Shown: positions 45,922-57,999, counted from the first letter of the stretch. The stretch is 64,000 bases of DNA from Tetrastigma voinierianum (GCA_016808115.1 JAEQBH010000657.1:1054001-1118000), one strand, 5' to 3'. Notes: generated by a model not told the origin, from the letters alone. Numbers and translations are program-made.

Positions 45922-47603
45922 TAAGGTTTTTCTTATCCTCAAGCAAAGAAAAGAAAATTTTGTTTGTCCTTAAACAATTTAGCTTTTATTTTTTTAAGGA
46001 CATTTTTGTGTTTTGCCCTAGACATCTTTTCTCTTGAATCCACAATTTGGCAGGAAAAAATAAGTTAATTGTAAAATTATTTCTAAATGTGTTTCCAATC
46101 TGGAACCAAGAAGACTTTCAATTAAGTTCACTAAACAGCCAAATAATTTATTTGGTGTAAATAATTCAATTATTTAACCCTGATTTGTGAGTGTGTGATG
46201 GTCTTCTCTCTTCTTCCTTGGCAAATTAGTTAATCTTCTAGAATAATACTTAGATAACATACTTTTCCTTCATTCTTTAAAGTCTTATATGCTTGTTTGT
46301 CATATTAATCTCCACTAATGTAAACATATACCACCTTCAGGATCAAACATGTCTTTTGGAAACATAATGTGCGACAGGTAATTTGGTAGATAAATGGACA
46401 ATTTGAAACAAATTTCACTAATTTCACTTCTGACTTAACATACTTGCCTTCATTATGCATCCTTGACTTTTTCCATTGATGTCAACTCTCTAACATCCCC
46501 ATTTGGTTTGGTGCATCTTTCTGCATACTCTCTATTGTGGTATTTTTGTTGACCAAACTCAGACTGTAAACTCTCTTCCTTATCTTAGAAGCTTTTTCAC
46601 TTTTCATCTTTTATCAAGGTTTCTGGAATAGTGCAATGTTTTGCGCTTTTAAGCTTTCTACCACCCTTAACGGACTTTGGGTTAGCAACTCCCATACTTG
46701 TTGGCATTAGGGCACTAGGTGTTGAAACACCCCTAAGAACTTAATTATTCAAGGGAGGAAGGCTACAAGACCAAAATCATTCCACCTTGATACTTTTCTC
46801 TTCACAACTTCTTTTCTTCATTCTTTTCATCTTCCCTCACTTGATTTTCCTTTCTAAACCCTTCTTATCTCAATTGTCCTCTTCTATCATTGATTTATTT
46901 GTCATCTGAAATCTATCTGACTGATGCTTATTTGTCCATCTACAATCACAGGAAAATAAAGGGTTTTACTGCTCAAAGTTATATCTTAAAGGGTTTTAGG
47001 TTTTCATTTGCTGGTTTGATGATAATTGGTTATTTAGCTCAAACAAGGAACTAATATTATGCTTATGCATGTATGCAAAAATTTGGGTTTGAGCTCAAAC
47101 TTCGAGGATGGCCTATATCACTTTCTATTAGTGGTATTGCCTATGATTTATTGACTAATAATCTAATAAGTTCTCGAAGGACATGTTTGAAGATTTAACA
47201 TGATGGTCAAAAGATATTCTAATCTTGCTTATAATTTGTTTCAGTCATTTTATGGTCATGTGCAATGTTTATCAAGATTCATAATAACTAAATTGTTTAC
47301 AAAAACATAATTATATGTCTTATTTGTTCCATCAATTTGTTGAAATCTTCCTTATTTTTTGAAGTTCAACCCATTCATTAATTGTTTCACAATTTATTTA
47401 TTTTTTCAATTCACTTCCTCTGACCCCAATTTCATCTATCAAGTTTTTTTTTTTGGTTCCTGGACATGTTGCTATGTTATTTTACAAGTCAAAAGCTTAT
47501 TTAAATCCAACCATTCAATTCAGAGAAATTTATCACATCAACAATTCAATTCCATCATCATTCAAATTCTACTAAACAATTCATAGCTATGCAACAAATC
47601 AAT
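45922..47603 (-). other. Non-coding 3' region of element B
   Basis: Collinear with 5128-6795 of element A, with small indels, including the inverted repeat at about 46720-46740. It is interrupted at 47604 by an insert. Confidence 0.75.
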
Positions 47604-48504
47604 TGTGACGCCCCAAAACCTAGGGATCCTGTTGACAACACGTCAACCTGCAGAATTCCTGTGGATTTCGAGTAACCCAATACCACACTGTTGTGTCCCA
47701 TTTATCGATATCATATTTCCACAGAAGTGGAGCAGACCAAAAGTCTCCATTTGTTTGATGAGCTCTGCCCAATATCTGACCCCTATATAACGGCCTTATC
47801 ACATAACACATCTAGGGTCTCAAAAGAAATAATCAATGACACCACGGGGTTCATCTCGTCCATATCCACAATATACAACTATATCACAATATTCCATAAG
47901 TTATTTACAACACTCTTATACACTTAACATATATTAAAACAGCTTGTTTACAATATAGTTTACAAAAATATTTATCAAAGTCACATCTAGCTTCCTTTAA
48001 AGCATGGCCTCGAGAAGGGAGCGCCGTCCTCGTGTCACCTAAAATATAGTCCAGATCGAGTGAACAATGCCATGAAGAATAATTCCTACAAGGGGCTACT
48101 CCCCACTAAGTGCATGTGCAATGCCATTTTCACGTTAAACGAAAACATGCACATTCTTGCTGAATGCGCATGCCATGGATAAAAGAATGTGACTCTGTTA
48201 TTCGTAATCTAAATCTTCTTGAACCTCACATATGTGTGAAGTCGGTGAAAATAAATCTGTTTTATCGTTCCATCGACGTTTGTTAAAATAACTTTGTTTG
48301 AAATAGATCCAAATCTCAAATGAATATGAAACTATGTGCAGCACTTGTTTTACCTAGTCCGTGTGTTTTTGTGGTTGGCAATTCGGGTCACCACAGGCTT
48401 CGCACACCTTTTGACACTTTCACGAAATTTCATCGCTGGATACATATGTCTAACCAAGAATATCAGGTTTTTCACCCGAGGGGGTATCTATCCCTTCTTA
48501 CTAT

Positions 48505-49832
48505 TGATTAGTGCCCAAAAAGTGCTATTTTGAACCCTATTTATTATAGGTTTTGAGGTCAACTTTTTTATGTGCCTAATCATTCTAATTGGCGATTTGC
48601 ATTTTGGGTCCCTACTATTTCTTGATCACATTTTGTGGCAAATTTTGCGAGTTTTGCGACCTAATTATGCGAAATTGTTAGTCGATCAAGCGAAGAATTC
48701 TAGTCGCAGCCTCAGCACATTTCAAATCAAAGATCAGAAGGAAAGAAGAGCAAAATGTGAAGAAAAACACCAACTACTGTAGGAAAAACATTCTTGCGAG
48801 CACTATTCGACCCCCCTCCTTCCAGCATGTATTATAAATTTGATTGTTCCACACTTTCAGCCTCGAGTTTTTTACTTTCCCTGGTACGGTTTTTCTTCGC
48901 TCTGCCTTGTTGTAATCACTTAAGTTTGGATTTTTGCTGGTATTTCACTTGGTTTGTAGGCTATATAAGCCATTTTTGTATCTGCTTGTGAAGGGACGGG
49001 ATTTTTTTCTTTGTAAATAAAATTGGGGGCTCAGTTCTCAGTTTTTCCCTTTTCTCTCATTTTCTCCCTTTCTGGCTACTTTTAAAACACTCCTCTGAGG
49101 ATGACAACTCGAGAGGATGATTGGCTAGGCCTCTTCCTCCTTGAGGACGAAGCTCTTGGAGCAACGGTTTTGGAGTGTGCACGGTCCTCTGTTTGTTGTT
49201 GTTTTTAACGCCGCAATTTTTGAAGTTTGTTTTTAAGTTTTAACTTCTCACTTGGGTTAAAATCTCTTAAGCATGCTCTCTTTAATGTGTATTTGGCAAG
49301 CTTTTTGGAGTTCAATGGATACTTTCACTAGATCCATTGGGGCTGGTGGTGTCTCCTGCTGAGGTATCGTGGATTGGGGTTTTGAGATGTGTGTTTTCCC
49401 TTTGTTGGGCATTTCATTCCCATTTAAATGCTATTTTTCAAAGGGGAAAATCATGGGGTTTAGTTTTTAAAAGCTAAATGAGAGATGGGATTCGAAATGA
49501 CTACACATCATGCTCCCCAGAGAAAAAGACCCGAGGACATGTTAGTTGCCTACAGAAAAGGCCTAACCCGTGTTTGGGAGCTTCAGCAGTTCTTTTCTTA
49601 TTTTTCTTCATTTTTATTTTCAGTTTGCAATCCATGACCTTTGTTTAACTAGAGCTACGAAAATCCAAGGTTGAATTCTACCAGTTTGATTCACTCAAAT
49701 CATTTGTCTGAAGAAAACCCATCATTTAGGCCCTAGACCGCACTTTATCTTTGCGGTAGCTTGACTACGGCGATGGGGAACATAGGATATAAATTTTGTT
49801 GATTCCGGATCACCCTACTGTGGCACGAATCA
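48505..49832 (+). mobile_element. Solo LTR, 1,328 bp, with 5-bp duplication
   Basis: Starts TGATTAGTGCC and ends GGCACGAATCA: an 11-bp terminal inverted repeat with one mismatch and TG/CA ends. ACTAT flanks it on both sides (48500-48504 and 49833-49837). No internal domain is present, so it is an LTR-LTR recombination product or a very short non-autonomous element. Orientation is arbitrary. It does not resemble the A-D LTRs and has no GTCGCGAC array. Confidence 0.85.
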
Positions 49833-49921
49833 ACTATACCCAACACACATATTTTCCATTTCCTTTTTCTTTTATGCGATCGTGAGACTCATTTTGGACG
49901 TTGTCCCATTTTACCGAGCCA

Positions 49922-50030
49922 ACCATCGAACACCAAACACAATGTTTCTCATGACATACCATCGAACACCAAACATAGTGTCGATCTACCATATGCTCAC
50001 AACATACCATCGAACACCAAACACAGTGTC
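49922..50030 (+). repeat. Three short tandem repeats (accatcgaacaccaaacac)
   Basis: Copies of accatcgaacaccaaaca(c/t)a(a/g)tgt begin at 49922, 49958 and 50006, separated by 12-24 bp of variable sequence. Within the unclassified insert. Confidence 0.75.
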
Positions 50031-50849
50031 ACTCTCTACCATGCACTCACACCCATGTCATGCAATGTCCTGTGCATAAGTGCAATGCAATGCCATTGCA
50101 TGTATCTCATGCTACATGCACAATGAATGCCACGTGCAACAATTCAAAATCATACTTCAATGCAAGTATCATGGATAATCATATTTAATACATATCATTT
50201 ACATCCATTCAATTCAATATGCTTATTACACATATTTCAACATGCTTCCATACAATCAACATGTGATTCATTCTTCATGCACTACAAGAATTCATCACAC
50301 TAAGCATCAATCATATACACAAAGATAACTTGGTATCCTTTATCTAATGTTGCATAAACAATGCCCAACAATCCACACAACTCTTTGAAAAGAGCAGGAA
50401 ACACCTAACACTGTGATCATCAAATTCCATTCACTAGCATATGGTTAAATTCTAAACTCAAAGAGCTTTTCATAAAGTCCAAGAACACGTAAATTGGAGT
50501 TCGAGCGAAAGTTGCCGGCGTCACGAAGTCAAGCTTGCTACACCATGACACTTCGGCGAACCCAAACCCTGTTGATTCGGGTTCGATCCGGGGCCCGATC
50601 ATCCATGGCTACGGGCAGGTTGGATGCCCAACCACGCCCAGTCATAACCAAGGATACACACGGTAGCTAGAGTGCAGGGTGTTCAGTCTCGAAATCTTTG
50701 GATTCGATCCTTATTGCGTCGATAAACATAGCCCTAAGATTAGAGCCGAACCAAAATGGCCCTTACATGGCCACTGGGCAAGAAATAACCAATGTAGGAG
50801 AAACCCCTACCTTTTGGAACACGACAAAACCCACAGTTTTTGGTACTAC

Positions 50850-52271
50850 TCCATGACATACTCTCTCTCCTTCATGATCTTCAGTAGCTCACTGTCCCTC
50901 TTTAGTTAGTCGGAAATGAAAGCTCTCTCCCTAGCCTTGAGTTCTTCACTCAGTTCTTTTTCTCGATGTTCCAATTTATTCTTCCATTTCTCATCCCTTT
51001 GTTTGAGTGCATCCTCCAAATTATGATCTCTTCTTCTCAGCTCTACATCCATGTACTCATCCCGCAATTGGAGTTGGATTTTTAGCTGTTTGTCCCTCTC
51101 TTGCACTCTTGTCTCATAGCTTTCAACATCTCCATCAATTCTGTAGTGTTACTATGATGCCTCGAGCTTTTAGCTTGCTCCTGATGGGTTTCTTTTACAT
51201 ATAGGGAAAATGTCAAAATGGGGCTCAAACTTCTACTTATTGAGTATACTTGGGGTGCGCTCTCAAAGCGTATTTGATTGATTTCTATGTTATCTGCTTC
51301 TCTTTCCGACACGCTTCTTTTCTGCCTACATTCTTTGGCCTGCAATTATTTCTGTGATGTTAGAGATGAAGTGTTAGGACATGTCTCTTCTTCTTCCCAG
51401 TCTCCTTCCATACTGACTAAAATGCACAACCTTATGATTAGTGTTGAATGAGGTACTAGTCCCATACATGGCCTACCCTCTGTAATAACTCAAATTAGTT
51501 TCTATTGACTCCCTTACCCGAATTTGTATCCTTTTAAGATGGCATACAAAAGTACTGCCTCCTTCTCCTTGACTGTACTAAAATGTTTCGAAGGTTAAAG
51601 GGCTAAGAAAATGAAATAAAACCAGACCTTGGCCTGTTCAGTCAACTATCCTCTGGCTATGGATTCATGGGGATTCTTCCTTGTGGAATTCCATTTTCCT
51701 TTCCCATTAGTTAGCAAATCAACAATCTTTTGGAAATCTTGTTCTTTTACTAGTTTCTTGAACTTCGACCATTCTTTCTCTCGTTCAAATTGAAAGTTTG
51801 GTCTGAGTTTGGTCTATCTTCTCCCTCTTGAATGATGTCATTACCATAACATACACGAGTCTTTCCTTGTCTACATTTTCATAGAATTCCTTTACCACAT
51901 CTACAAATCAAAGGGCCTTGTGCTCACAAAAAAAGGGCCATCCTTTTCTCTTAATTATTTCTTGGAAGGGTAAAGATTCAACCTCTGCAGCTCTTTTGCC
52001 TTGATGAAGTGCTGTAATTTGTCCCACAGCTGATAAGCATCTTCGAAACCCGGAATCGCTTGCTTTCCTCTTTTTGTTCAACTGGCTTCTTAGTCTCCCT
52101 CTTTTCTCTTTACAGTTCTTCGTCTGTTAATTTCAATTTTGTTATGGTTTCAGATCTTTCTCCCTCCTGCATTGTTCCTGAATGAGTTTCTTGAATTGCT
52201 TCTTCCTCGCCCTCTGCATATTCTTCCATCATTTCGTTCAAGTTAGGAACAAGGTGCGATGGCTCAAGCAT
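50850..52271 (-). pseudogene. Athila ORF3 remnant, element B
   Basis: Starts at the ATG at 52271 with a reading parallel to element A (MLEPSHLVPNLNEMMEEYAE versus MFESSHLIPNLNEVMEEYAE). An acidic/basic low-complexity segment and a decayed GW-FC block (about 51960-51900) follow. The C-terminal coiled coil is at 51106-50906 ('LRRRDHNLEDALKQRDEKWK'). The C-terminal end is lost at the insert boundary 50850. It carries frameshifts. It is in the segment inverted relative to the rest of element B. Confidence 0.68.
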
Positions 52272-52429
52272 GGTCATAATATGGTTTTGGGAATCTAGGG
52301 TTTTCGAGAGGCGACGAGAGAGATTTGGTGACAGAAGATGAGTGGGTTGATGGTTTATGAGGAAGGTGGCATTTCAGATTTCAAAAATTGTGTATTCATA
52401 GACCAACTGTCTTGTTGTGCCTTTATTAA

Positions 52430-52810
52430 ATGTCACAACAAAAACTAACCTAGAGTTTATTCCCTTTTAAATCCTATGTCCCGACATAAAAGAATAATGT
52501 CGCAACATATTTTCTTTTATCAATTAAATGCTAGGTCAATTCTTTTTGTTGAAGACGAGCCAGAGCATGTCAAAACACCTTTATCGATCATTCAAGTGTA
52601 CTTATGCGACATAGAAAATTAATGTCTGTGAAGCACTTTCTTGCAAGGTGATTTTAAGATTGACTTTGTCGCGACATATAGGTAGCGACATATTTACATA
52701 CCGCTTCAGGCTACAATCAGCTGTTTGTCAAGTCCAAAGAGAACCCGATGTCACCAACAAAGAGTTGAGACTAATGTCGACAAGAAAAATTGTATATCCA
52801 CGACAATCTT
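52430..52810 (-). repeat. Internal palindrome array, element B
   Basis: Upstream of ORF3, as in element A. It is more decayed: recognisable copies include 'atgtcccgacataaa' (about 52477), 'aatgtcgcaacatat' (about 52498) and 'tttgtcgcgacatat' (about 52667). Confidence 0.75.
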
Positions 52811-53187
52811 ATATTTCCTCAAATTACAATTAACATACCTGGTATCTGGTATCTGGCACGTATTCATCCACTGAATCTTGCACCGCAGAGAACCATCTAA
52901 TTATCAAGGAACCTGAATTCAAGTATGAACAACACATCCTATTTCTTCACTCAATATAATTCAACATGATTATCATCAAAGTAGTCAAAGAATGAGCACA
53001 ACAAATCTATTTAAAATTCCTGCTCTAAAAAATTTTTTTTTACATTCCCCTAAACTTCAACTATGCATTGTCATTAAGGACAGTTAGGAAAAAAAAAAGA
53101 GAAACTCCCATTCGTAGCACTTTTTGCTTGATCAGTCTAAGAAGGAATGATTCCAAATAAAATGCATTTCTAATACAACTTCATTGT
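52811..53187 (-). other. Spacer of element B ending at inversion breakpoint 2
   Basis: Matches element A 9430-9805 ('taatacaacttcattgt'). At 53187 it changes to element D sequence in plus orientation. Confidence 0.75.
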
Positions 53188-53457
53188 AAACAAAGCACTA
53201 CTTGGGAGGTAACCCAAGCTTTTTCAAATCTTTCTTTCCGTAGTCTAACTTTGCGTGTTTTTAGTTTTTACCATAGTTTTTTCCGTATCTTTCTGTAATC
53301 GGGCGTTTATTTTGATTGTCTATTTTTCGAGGAACTGAGAGCAATGGGAAGTGAGGAGATGGCTCTCAGAAAACATCATTCGGGTGTGAAGGTCAAAATT
53401 TCATTCAGGGGGTTCTCTCAAACTTAAGCAATTTTTTTTTTTTTTTTTTGAAAAAAT
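53188..53457 (+). other. Post-integrase spacer of element D (continuation)
   Basis: Opens 'aacaaagcactacttgggagg' and 'taacccaagc', the usual Athila sequence after the integrase stop. It complements the D fragment at 33981-34070. A homopolymer T run lies near 53431-53449. Confidence 0.7.
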
Positions 53458-53459
53458 TT

Positions 53460-53790
53460 GTCACCTTCACCCTCTCTGTCACGTCACGACGTTGAAGGTC
53501 CTCAGAAAAATCACGCCTCTTTCCAACGTCGCGACATTGGCTATCCCTGTTTTGGACCCCTCTCTATAACATCACGACGTTCACCCCAACGTCGTGACGT
53601 CAGTTGGCACCACTCTCTGAAACGTCACGACGTTGGATTTCAACGTCGTGACGTTGCGATTCTACCCTTTTGGAATGTCGTGATGTAGGTCTCAACATCG
53701 CAACGTTAGCTAATAAACCCTCTAGAACATCGGCGTTGAGCAGAACGTCCGCGGCGTTGAACGACGTCACGGCCGTTAAGGCTTTCAAGC
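53460..53790 (+). repeat. Internal AACGTCGCGACGTT array, element D
   Basis: About a dozen copies of a 14-bp palindrome AACGTCGCGACGTT and CpG-decayed forms, e.g. 'cacgtcacgacgttg' (about 53481), 'aacgtcgcgacattgg' (about 53525), 'aacgtcgtgacgtcag' (about 53588), 'aacgtcacgacgttgg' (about 53620) and 'aacgtcgtgacgttgcg' (about 53642). It holds the same GTCGCGAC core as the other families, but different flanks. Confidence 0.85.
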
Positions 53791-53829
53791 GTTGTCGTTA
53801 CCTCTTGTTTTATGCACAGCAACCTTCAG

Positions 53830-55280
53830 TCTTCTTCCCCATGCCACCCCTAAGTTTGAGCTCCCAAATCCCTTAGCTCCTGCAGTACCCAGCGCACCTA
53901 TCTCCATTTGTCCTAACCAGCCCTAGGACCCTCCCACGGCCCTACGCCTATCTCTAGAGCCTCCATCTCCCATTGAACAACTTGGTTTGGTACCCTAATT
54001 CAGGCCATTCTGCAGATTATGAAGGTTGATTCATACATTAGAATAATCACACGTCACCCGCTCATTGGGTCTTGTTAAGGTTAGGAAGGGACCTTAGGAG
54101 TGTTTAGGGCTCTTGGAAGTTCTCTGGTAGAATCATTAAGCCCTCAGTCCCATTCTACACTTGGTGTTCAATCAATTGCCTCAGTGAGCTTGGGTGGCTT
54201 CATTTGAGCCAGTCGGTCCCACTAGTTACCTTGGTGGTTAGGAGGTCTGAACACTGCGTCGATTAAACGGCAAAGATGACTGCGAAAAGTCGGGCTAATT
54301 AATATATATGAAGAGCTTGCGCCGTCTGACCATGACAAGTTTGTCAATGAGGATGTGCCACGCAGTTGATATTTCAAAAAATGGAAGGTCATTTATTCGG
54401 GAGAAGGCGTTCCACCACCCCAGACGACTTCTTCCGCCGAGCGATTGCGAGCAAGGGATGGAGAGACGTGCGACCACGGTTGCCCGCAGTGTGGTCGCGA
54501 ATTCATGATCTCGTCGCCCGGCCATTGAAAAAGGTTAGGGTGCACGGGGTGTTGGTAGACTTCAGTGCACAATCTATCAACCGATATTATAACCGACCCA
54601 ATTCCCTTTGAACCCTTTAATAGGCTCCATGTCCAGGCAGGCTATACGAGATTATTAAAAGGTATTGACCAGCAGGGAAAGAGTCGATGGAAATTAATAG
54701 TGAAGGCGACGGGTGCACTTCAAGGCCAAACATTTGGCCTACATCCCCAAGGTATGGCATCACTTCATCACATCACATCTCATTCCAACGAAAAATGTGT
54801 GTGAAGTGACGGCAAAACGTGCCCTGCTTAATTATGCCATCATCCAAGACATACCTTTTGATGTGGGGCAGGTTATAGAGGATGTCATCCTCTATAACCG
54901 GTATGGAAGATGAACTTAGGGCACCCCTTTCTCATTTACAGCCTATGCAAGCAAGTTGGGGTGCCCTTAGAAGACAATGAGGCTTGGATACACCCAATTA
55001 AGGCAATTATGGTCAAACGCGACAAACCGGGTGTACCATGACCTGAAGCAATGTATGACTCGGGCAATGAACCCTCAGATGCGGATAAGCTTCAAGAGTA
55101 TCAGGCCCAGTTTGGCCTCCCAATCGACCCCCAGGGTGATGCTGGACAAGCCTCCTCCTATCCACCGCCCACCCGCGGCCGAGTCTCGAGAAGAGGATAC
55201 GTCGGTCCTTCCTTATCTAGAGGACGGCGGTCGCCCCAGACCTCCTTTGCTTGTTTCCAGGCGCCTCTGGGATAAGACCT
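53830..55280 (+). pseudogene. Athila ORF3 (env-position ORF), element D
   Basis: The readable part runs from about 54360: 'STTPDDFFRRAIASKGWRDV', then 'KKVRVHGVLVDFSAQSINRY' and 'YN', a hallmark of Athila ORF3 proteins. 'EPFNRLHVQAGYTRLLKGID' and 'CEVTAKRALLNYAIIQDIPF' with 'DVGQVIEDVILY' (about 54790-54895) follow. A Pro/Arg-rich C-terminal tail is at 55080-55270. The start is uncertain (53840 or 54019). No signal peptide or clear transmembrane helix is seen. It is frameshifted near 54600, 54790 and 54915. Confidence 0.78.
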
Positions 55281-56811
55281 AGAACCTTAGGAGTCCTCAT
55301 TAGCGAGATGTGGGCTCCCCGGTGACATGCGCCTGGCCTTGCTGACGAGGCGACCATCAGCCCGCGTCGCGGATCCGCCGGGACCCGGCTTGCTGACTAT
55401 CGCCCTCGACCGGCCATTCACAGCCGCCCGCGCGGTGATCGGTCAATCACCAGGGAAGTTTCCTACACCCTCTCTCGTTCTTGCATAAACATTGGGGATA
55501 ATGTCCACACTTGTTTGGGGGGTGTGGGTGATCGGGTTTTGTCATGTTGGGTTGTTTTGGTGTTTGTTTGTTTTGTTTTGGGTTATATTTGTGTTTTTTT
55601 TTTTTTTTTGCATTGTTATTTTAGTATGTTGAGTCTTGTACTTAGTTATATGTGTCTTGTTTAGAGTTTGCGTGATGATTATCGTAGTGTCATCTATTAT
55701 CTGTCTATTCGTAGGGCATTTTTTTGTTTCGGTTCACTGGGAGTTCCCGGTTTTGGTTTGTTTTGGTTGTAGGATTGTTTTGGTAGTTATGTGCGTGATG
55801 CTATTCAAGGATCCCTTTGGACCACTTCAAAAATATTTTTAGAAAAACATAGTATAAATCCAGAGAGATCTATAGGCCGTTAAATGCTAGGGAATTTCAT
55901 GTTGAATAGGTAGGGAGAAAGAGTGAATCGCCTCTAGGATATTCAAGAAACAAATTCTCAACTAGCCTATCGCACCCACACACAAATGATCTCTAAGGTA
56001 TGCGAACCGAACTTGGAAGCTTGGGTCCAACACACCGTGGGGGCCTCTAAACACTAAAGTGATGAGACACCATAGAAAAAGAGGATTGCCTTCGAGCCCC
56101 AAAAAAACAAACAAATATGAATAGAATAAGTGGGATCTTCTAATCGAAATCCCAGAAAACACGATCAAAGGGGCTGCACAAGCCTATTGTGCCTAAGCCC
56201 AGTGGTAGGTCATTAACTTCACTGCCTGTTACATGGGATAGAGGATAGAAGTTTCTCACAGCTTAAGGCCCTTAGGTTTAGTTGAGTGTTTAGGGTGAAG
56301 TTCGAGGAAGGCCCGAATGCAGAATGCCATAACCAAGCCAGTGAGAACACAAGATGTCCCCCGCTACAAGAACACTCAACATAAACTTACATCCACTAGT
56401 TTTTCTTTCATGAGTAGGTATGTTAAGTGAATAAAAAGGGTGTGTTCTTATCCTTCTGTAGTTAGACGCTTCCAAATAGGTGGGTGGAATTCAAGTTTAG
56501 GGGTATCGGAACTGAGTTATACACTAGGGATCATGTATCAAATGCACATAGGCTCCTTGGGAAAGGCTATTGAAACTTAGGAGGTTGGAGTCATATCATT
56601 GAATCTGTATTCATTAATTCCTTCAAAAGTCAAACATTCTTATGGATCCTTTGAAATTTAGAAATTGAAAAACCCAAGATTTGTAAGTGGGTCCATTTGG
56701 TCTTCTTCTAGCAGCATAGGCATCACAATCAGGGCATCGAGTTCAGTATGTTAGGTTCTTGTGTATCGAGTTTGGAGTCGGTTTCTTTCTTGGGGATAAG
56801 CAAGAGGCTAA
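55281..56811 (+). other. Non-coding 3' region of element D
   Basis: Includes a GC-rich stretch (55320-55445), then 'gggataatgtccacacttg' with 'tttggggggtg' (55495-55526). That is a sequence typical after Athila ORF3 and resembles a second, internal polypurine tract. A T-rich run follows (55580-55610). No convincing ORF. Confidence 0.6.
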
Positions 56812-56822
56812 GTTTGGGGGTG
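56812..56822 (+). promoter_or_regulatory. Polypurine tract of element D
   Basis: gtttgggggtg directly before the LTR start TGATGAGTGCC, preceded by 'ataagcaagaggctaa', which is usual for this Athila subfamily. Confidence 0.8.
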
Positions 56823-57999
56823 TGATGAGTGCCTAAAACACTCATATTATATTCGCGTCCGCTTTATGTTTTTAATTGATTTTACATTTAAATAAGCGCA
56901 TTATAGCTCAATATCTGATTTCTGGACTTTTTGTGAATTGCAAGTGAAGAGGGTGGTTTTTGGCAATTTGGAGCTGAAAAGAAGAAGCATGAGAAAAACT
57001 AGCGGCTCTTAGCGTCGGCGTACGACAGCGCTCATGATGTTCGACGTCGTGACTTCGCCGCGATTGCAACACCTGATCGACAGAGAAAGTCAATAAGTGA
57101 CCCAAGCGTCGCGGCGCTGTGTAAACCGCGTCATCATGATAATTTTGCCTCGGAATCGCCAAAAGCCGTGGGACACAATGATTGGGGCATCAAGAGCGTG
57201 CGGATGGGAGCGCGGAAGCGGAAGCGATGCTTGAATCGAATCATTGGAAAGACATTATTTTGTATTTGCTTCTTTTTGATAAACCACGATGATTTATAGA
57301 TTGATGTATGTCCGGTTCTAACATGTTCTACATTTCTATCTAGGGTTTTATTGAACCCTATCACAATTGAATGAATCAAGGTTTAAAATTATATTATTCA
57401 GTTTATTTATGATTTGCATTGATCTGCTCTATATCTATGATTTAAATACATGGTAATGTCTAGCCAACATTGGCACGATCTCTTTGGGTATCGGTCGAGA
57501 GATAAGAGCTCGGGGGATACGATCGCGACCTCAGTTAATGGTAGCGTCAGAGATATCCCGGTTCGAGTGTAGCGGTGGGGTTTAGATCATTTAAAGCGTT
57601 TTGGAGTATTAGGTCGGGCGAGATGCACCCGACCCTGCGGCGAGATGGATACACCTCGAGAGGTATCTACGTAGCCACTATCACCCGATCCTTCGAGGAA
57701 GTCATTAAGGGCGGACCAGTATTCCTATAAGATGTCAATCCATCAAAAGTGGCGGGGAGACAAATCCCTTGTCTCCTGGCGAAATAATTCCCAGGGTTAA
57801 CTTAGCTTTCATTTTTAATCATACATTGGTTAAGATAGCCATTGGAGTTTCGTCGGATAATATTATGGAAGCTAATTCCTTAGTCAGCGCTACTCACGTG
57901 GATCGATATCTGCCAGGTAAACTATGTTACTTGATACGACACGTGCACTTGCAAACATAAGTGGCCCCATGGTTTTTTACACATCTTTGCGGCCTATCA
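56823..57999 (+). repeat. 3' LTR of element D (1.18 kb)
   Basis: Starts TGATGAGTGCC and ends ...GGCCTATCA. Partner of 39643-40892. A short GTCG/CGAC-rich stretch at 57010-57130 is the decayed array. Near the end 'aacataagtggccccatgg' (57953-57972) looks like an internal PBS-like copy, as in the other families. ATGCT follows (58000-58004). Confidence 0.85.

Larger units (their letters stand above)
47604..50849. mobile_element. Unclassified insert in element B, hosting a solo LTR
   Basis: Homology to element A stops at 47603 and resumes at about 50850, with about 600 bp of A-equivalent sequence (6800-7405) missing. The insert begins tgtgacgccccaaaacc, a start seen in many plant Ty3/gypsy LTRs, but I cannot find a matching TG/CA end or duplication, and no coding domain is visible. 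It may be an LTR fragment whose insertion or later deletion removed the neighbouring host sequence. The solo LTR (48505-49832) splits it. Confidence 0.5.

Noticed and set aside
53458..53876. ORFs with SRHDVE/QRRDV repeats
   Set aside because: The repetitive peptide is the translation of the AACGTCGCGACGTT array, in both strands; not a repeat protein.
55320..55445. CpG island-like GC-rich stretch
   Set aside because: It is the decayed end of D ORF3 and the following 3' region; no promoter or gene follows.
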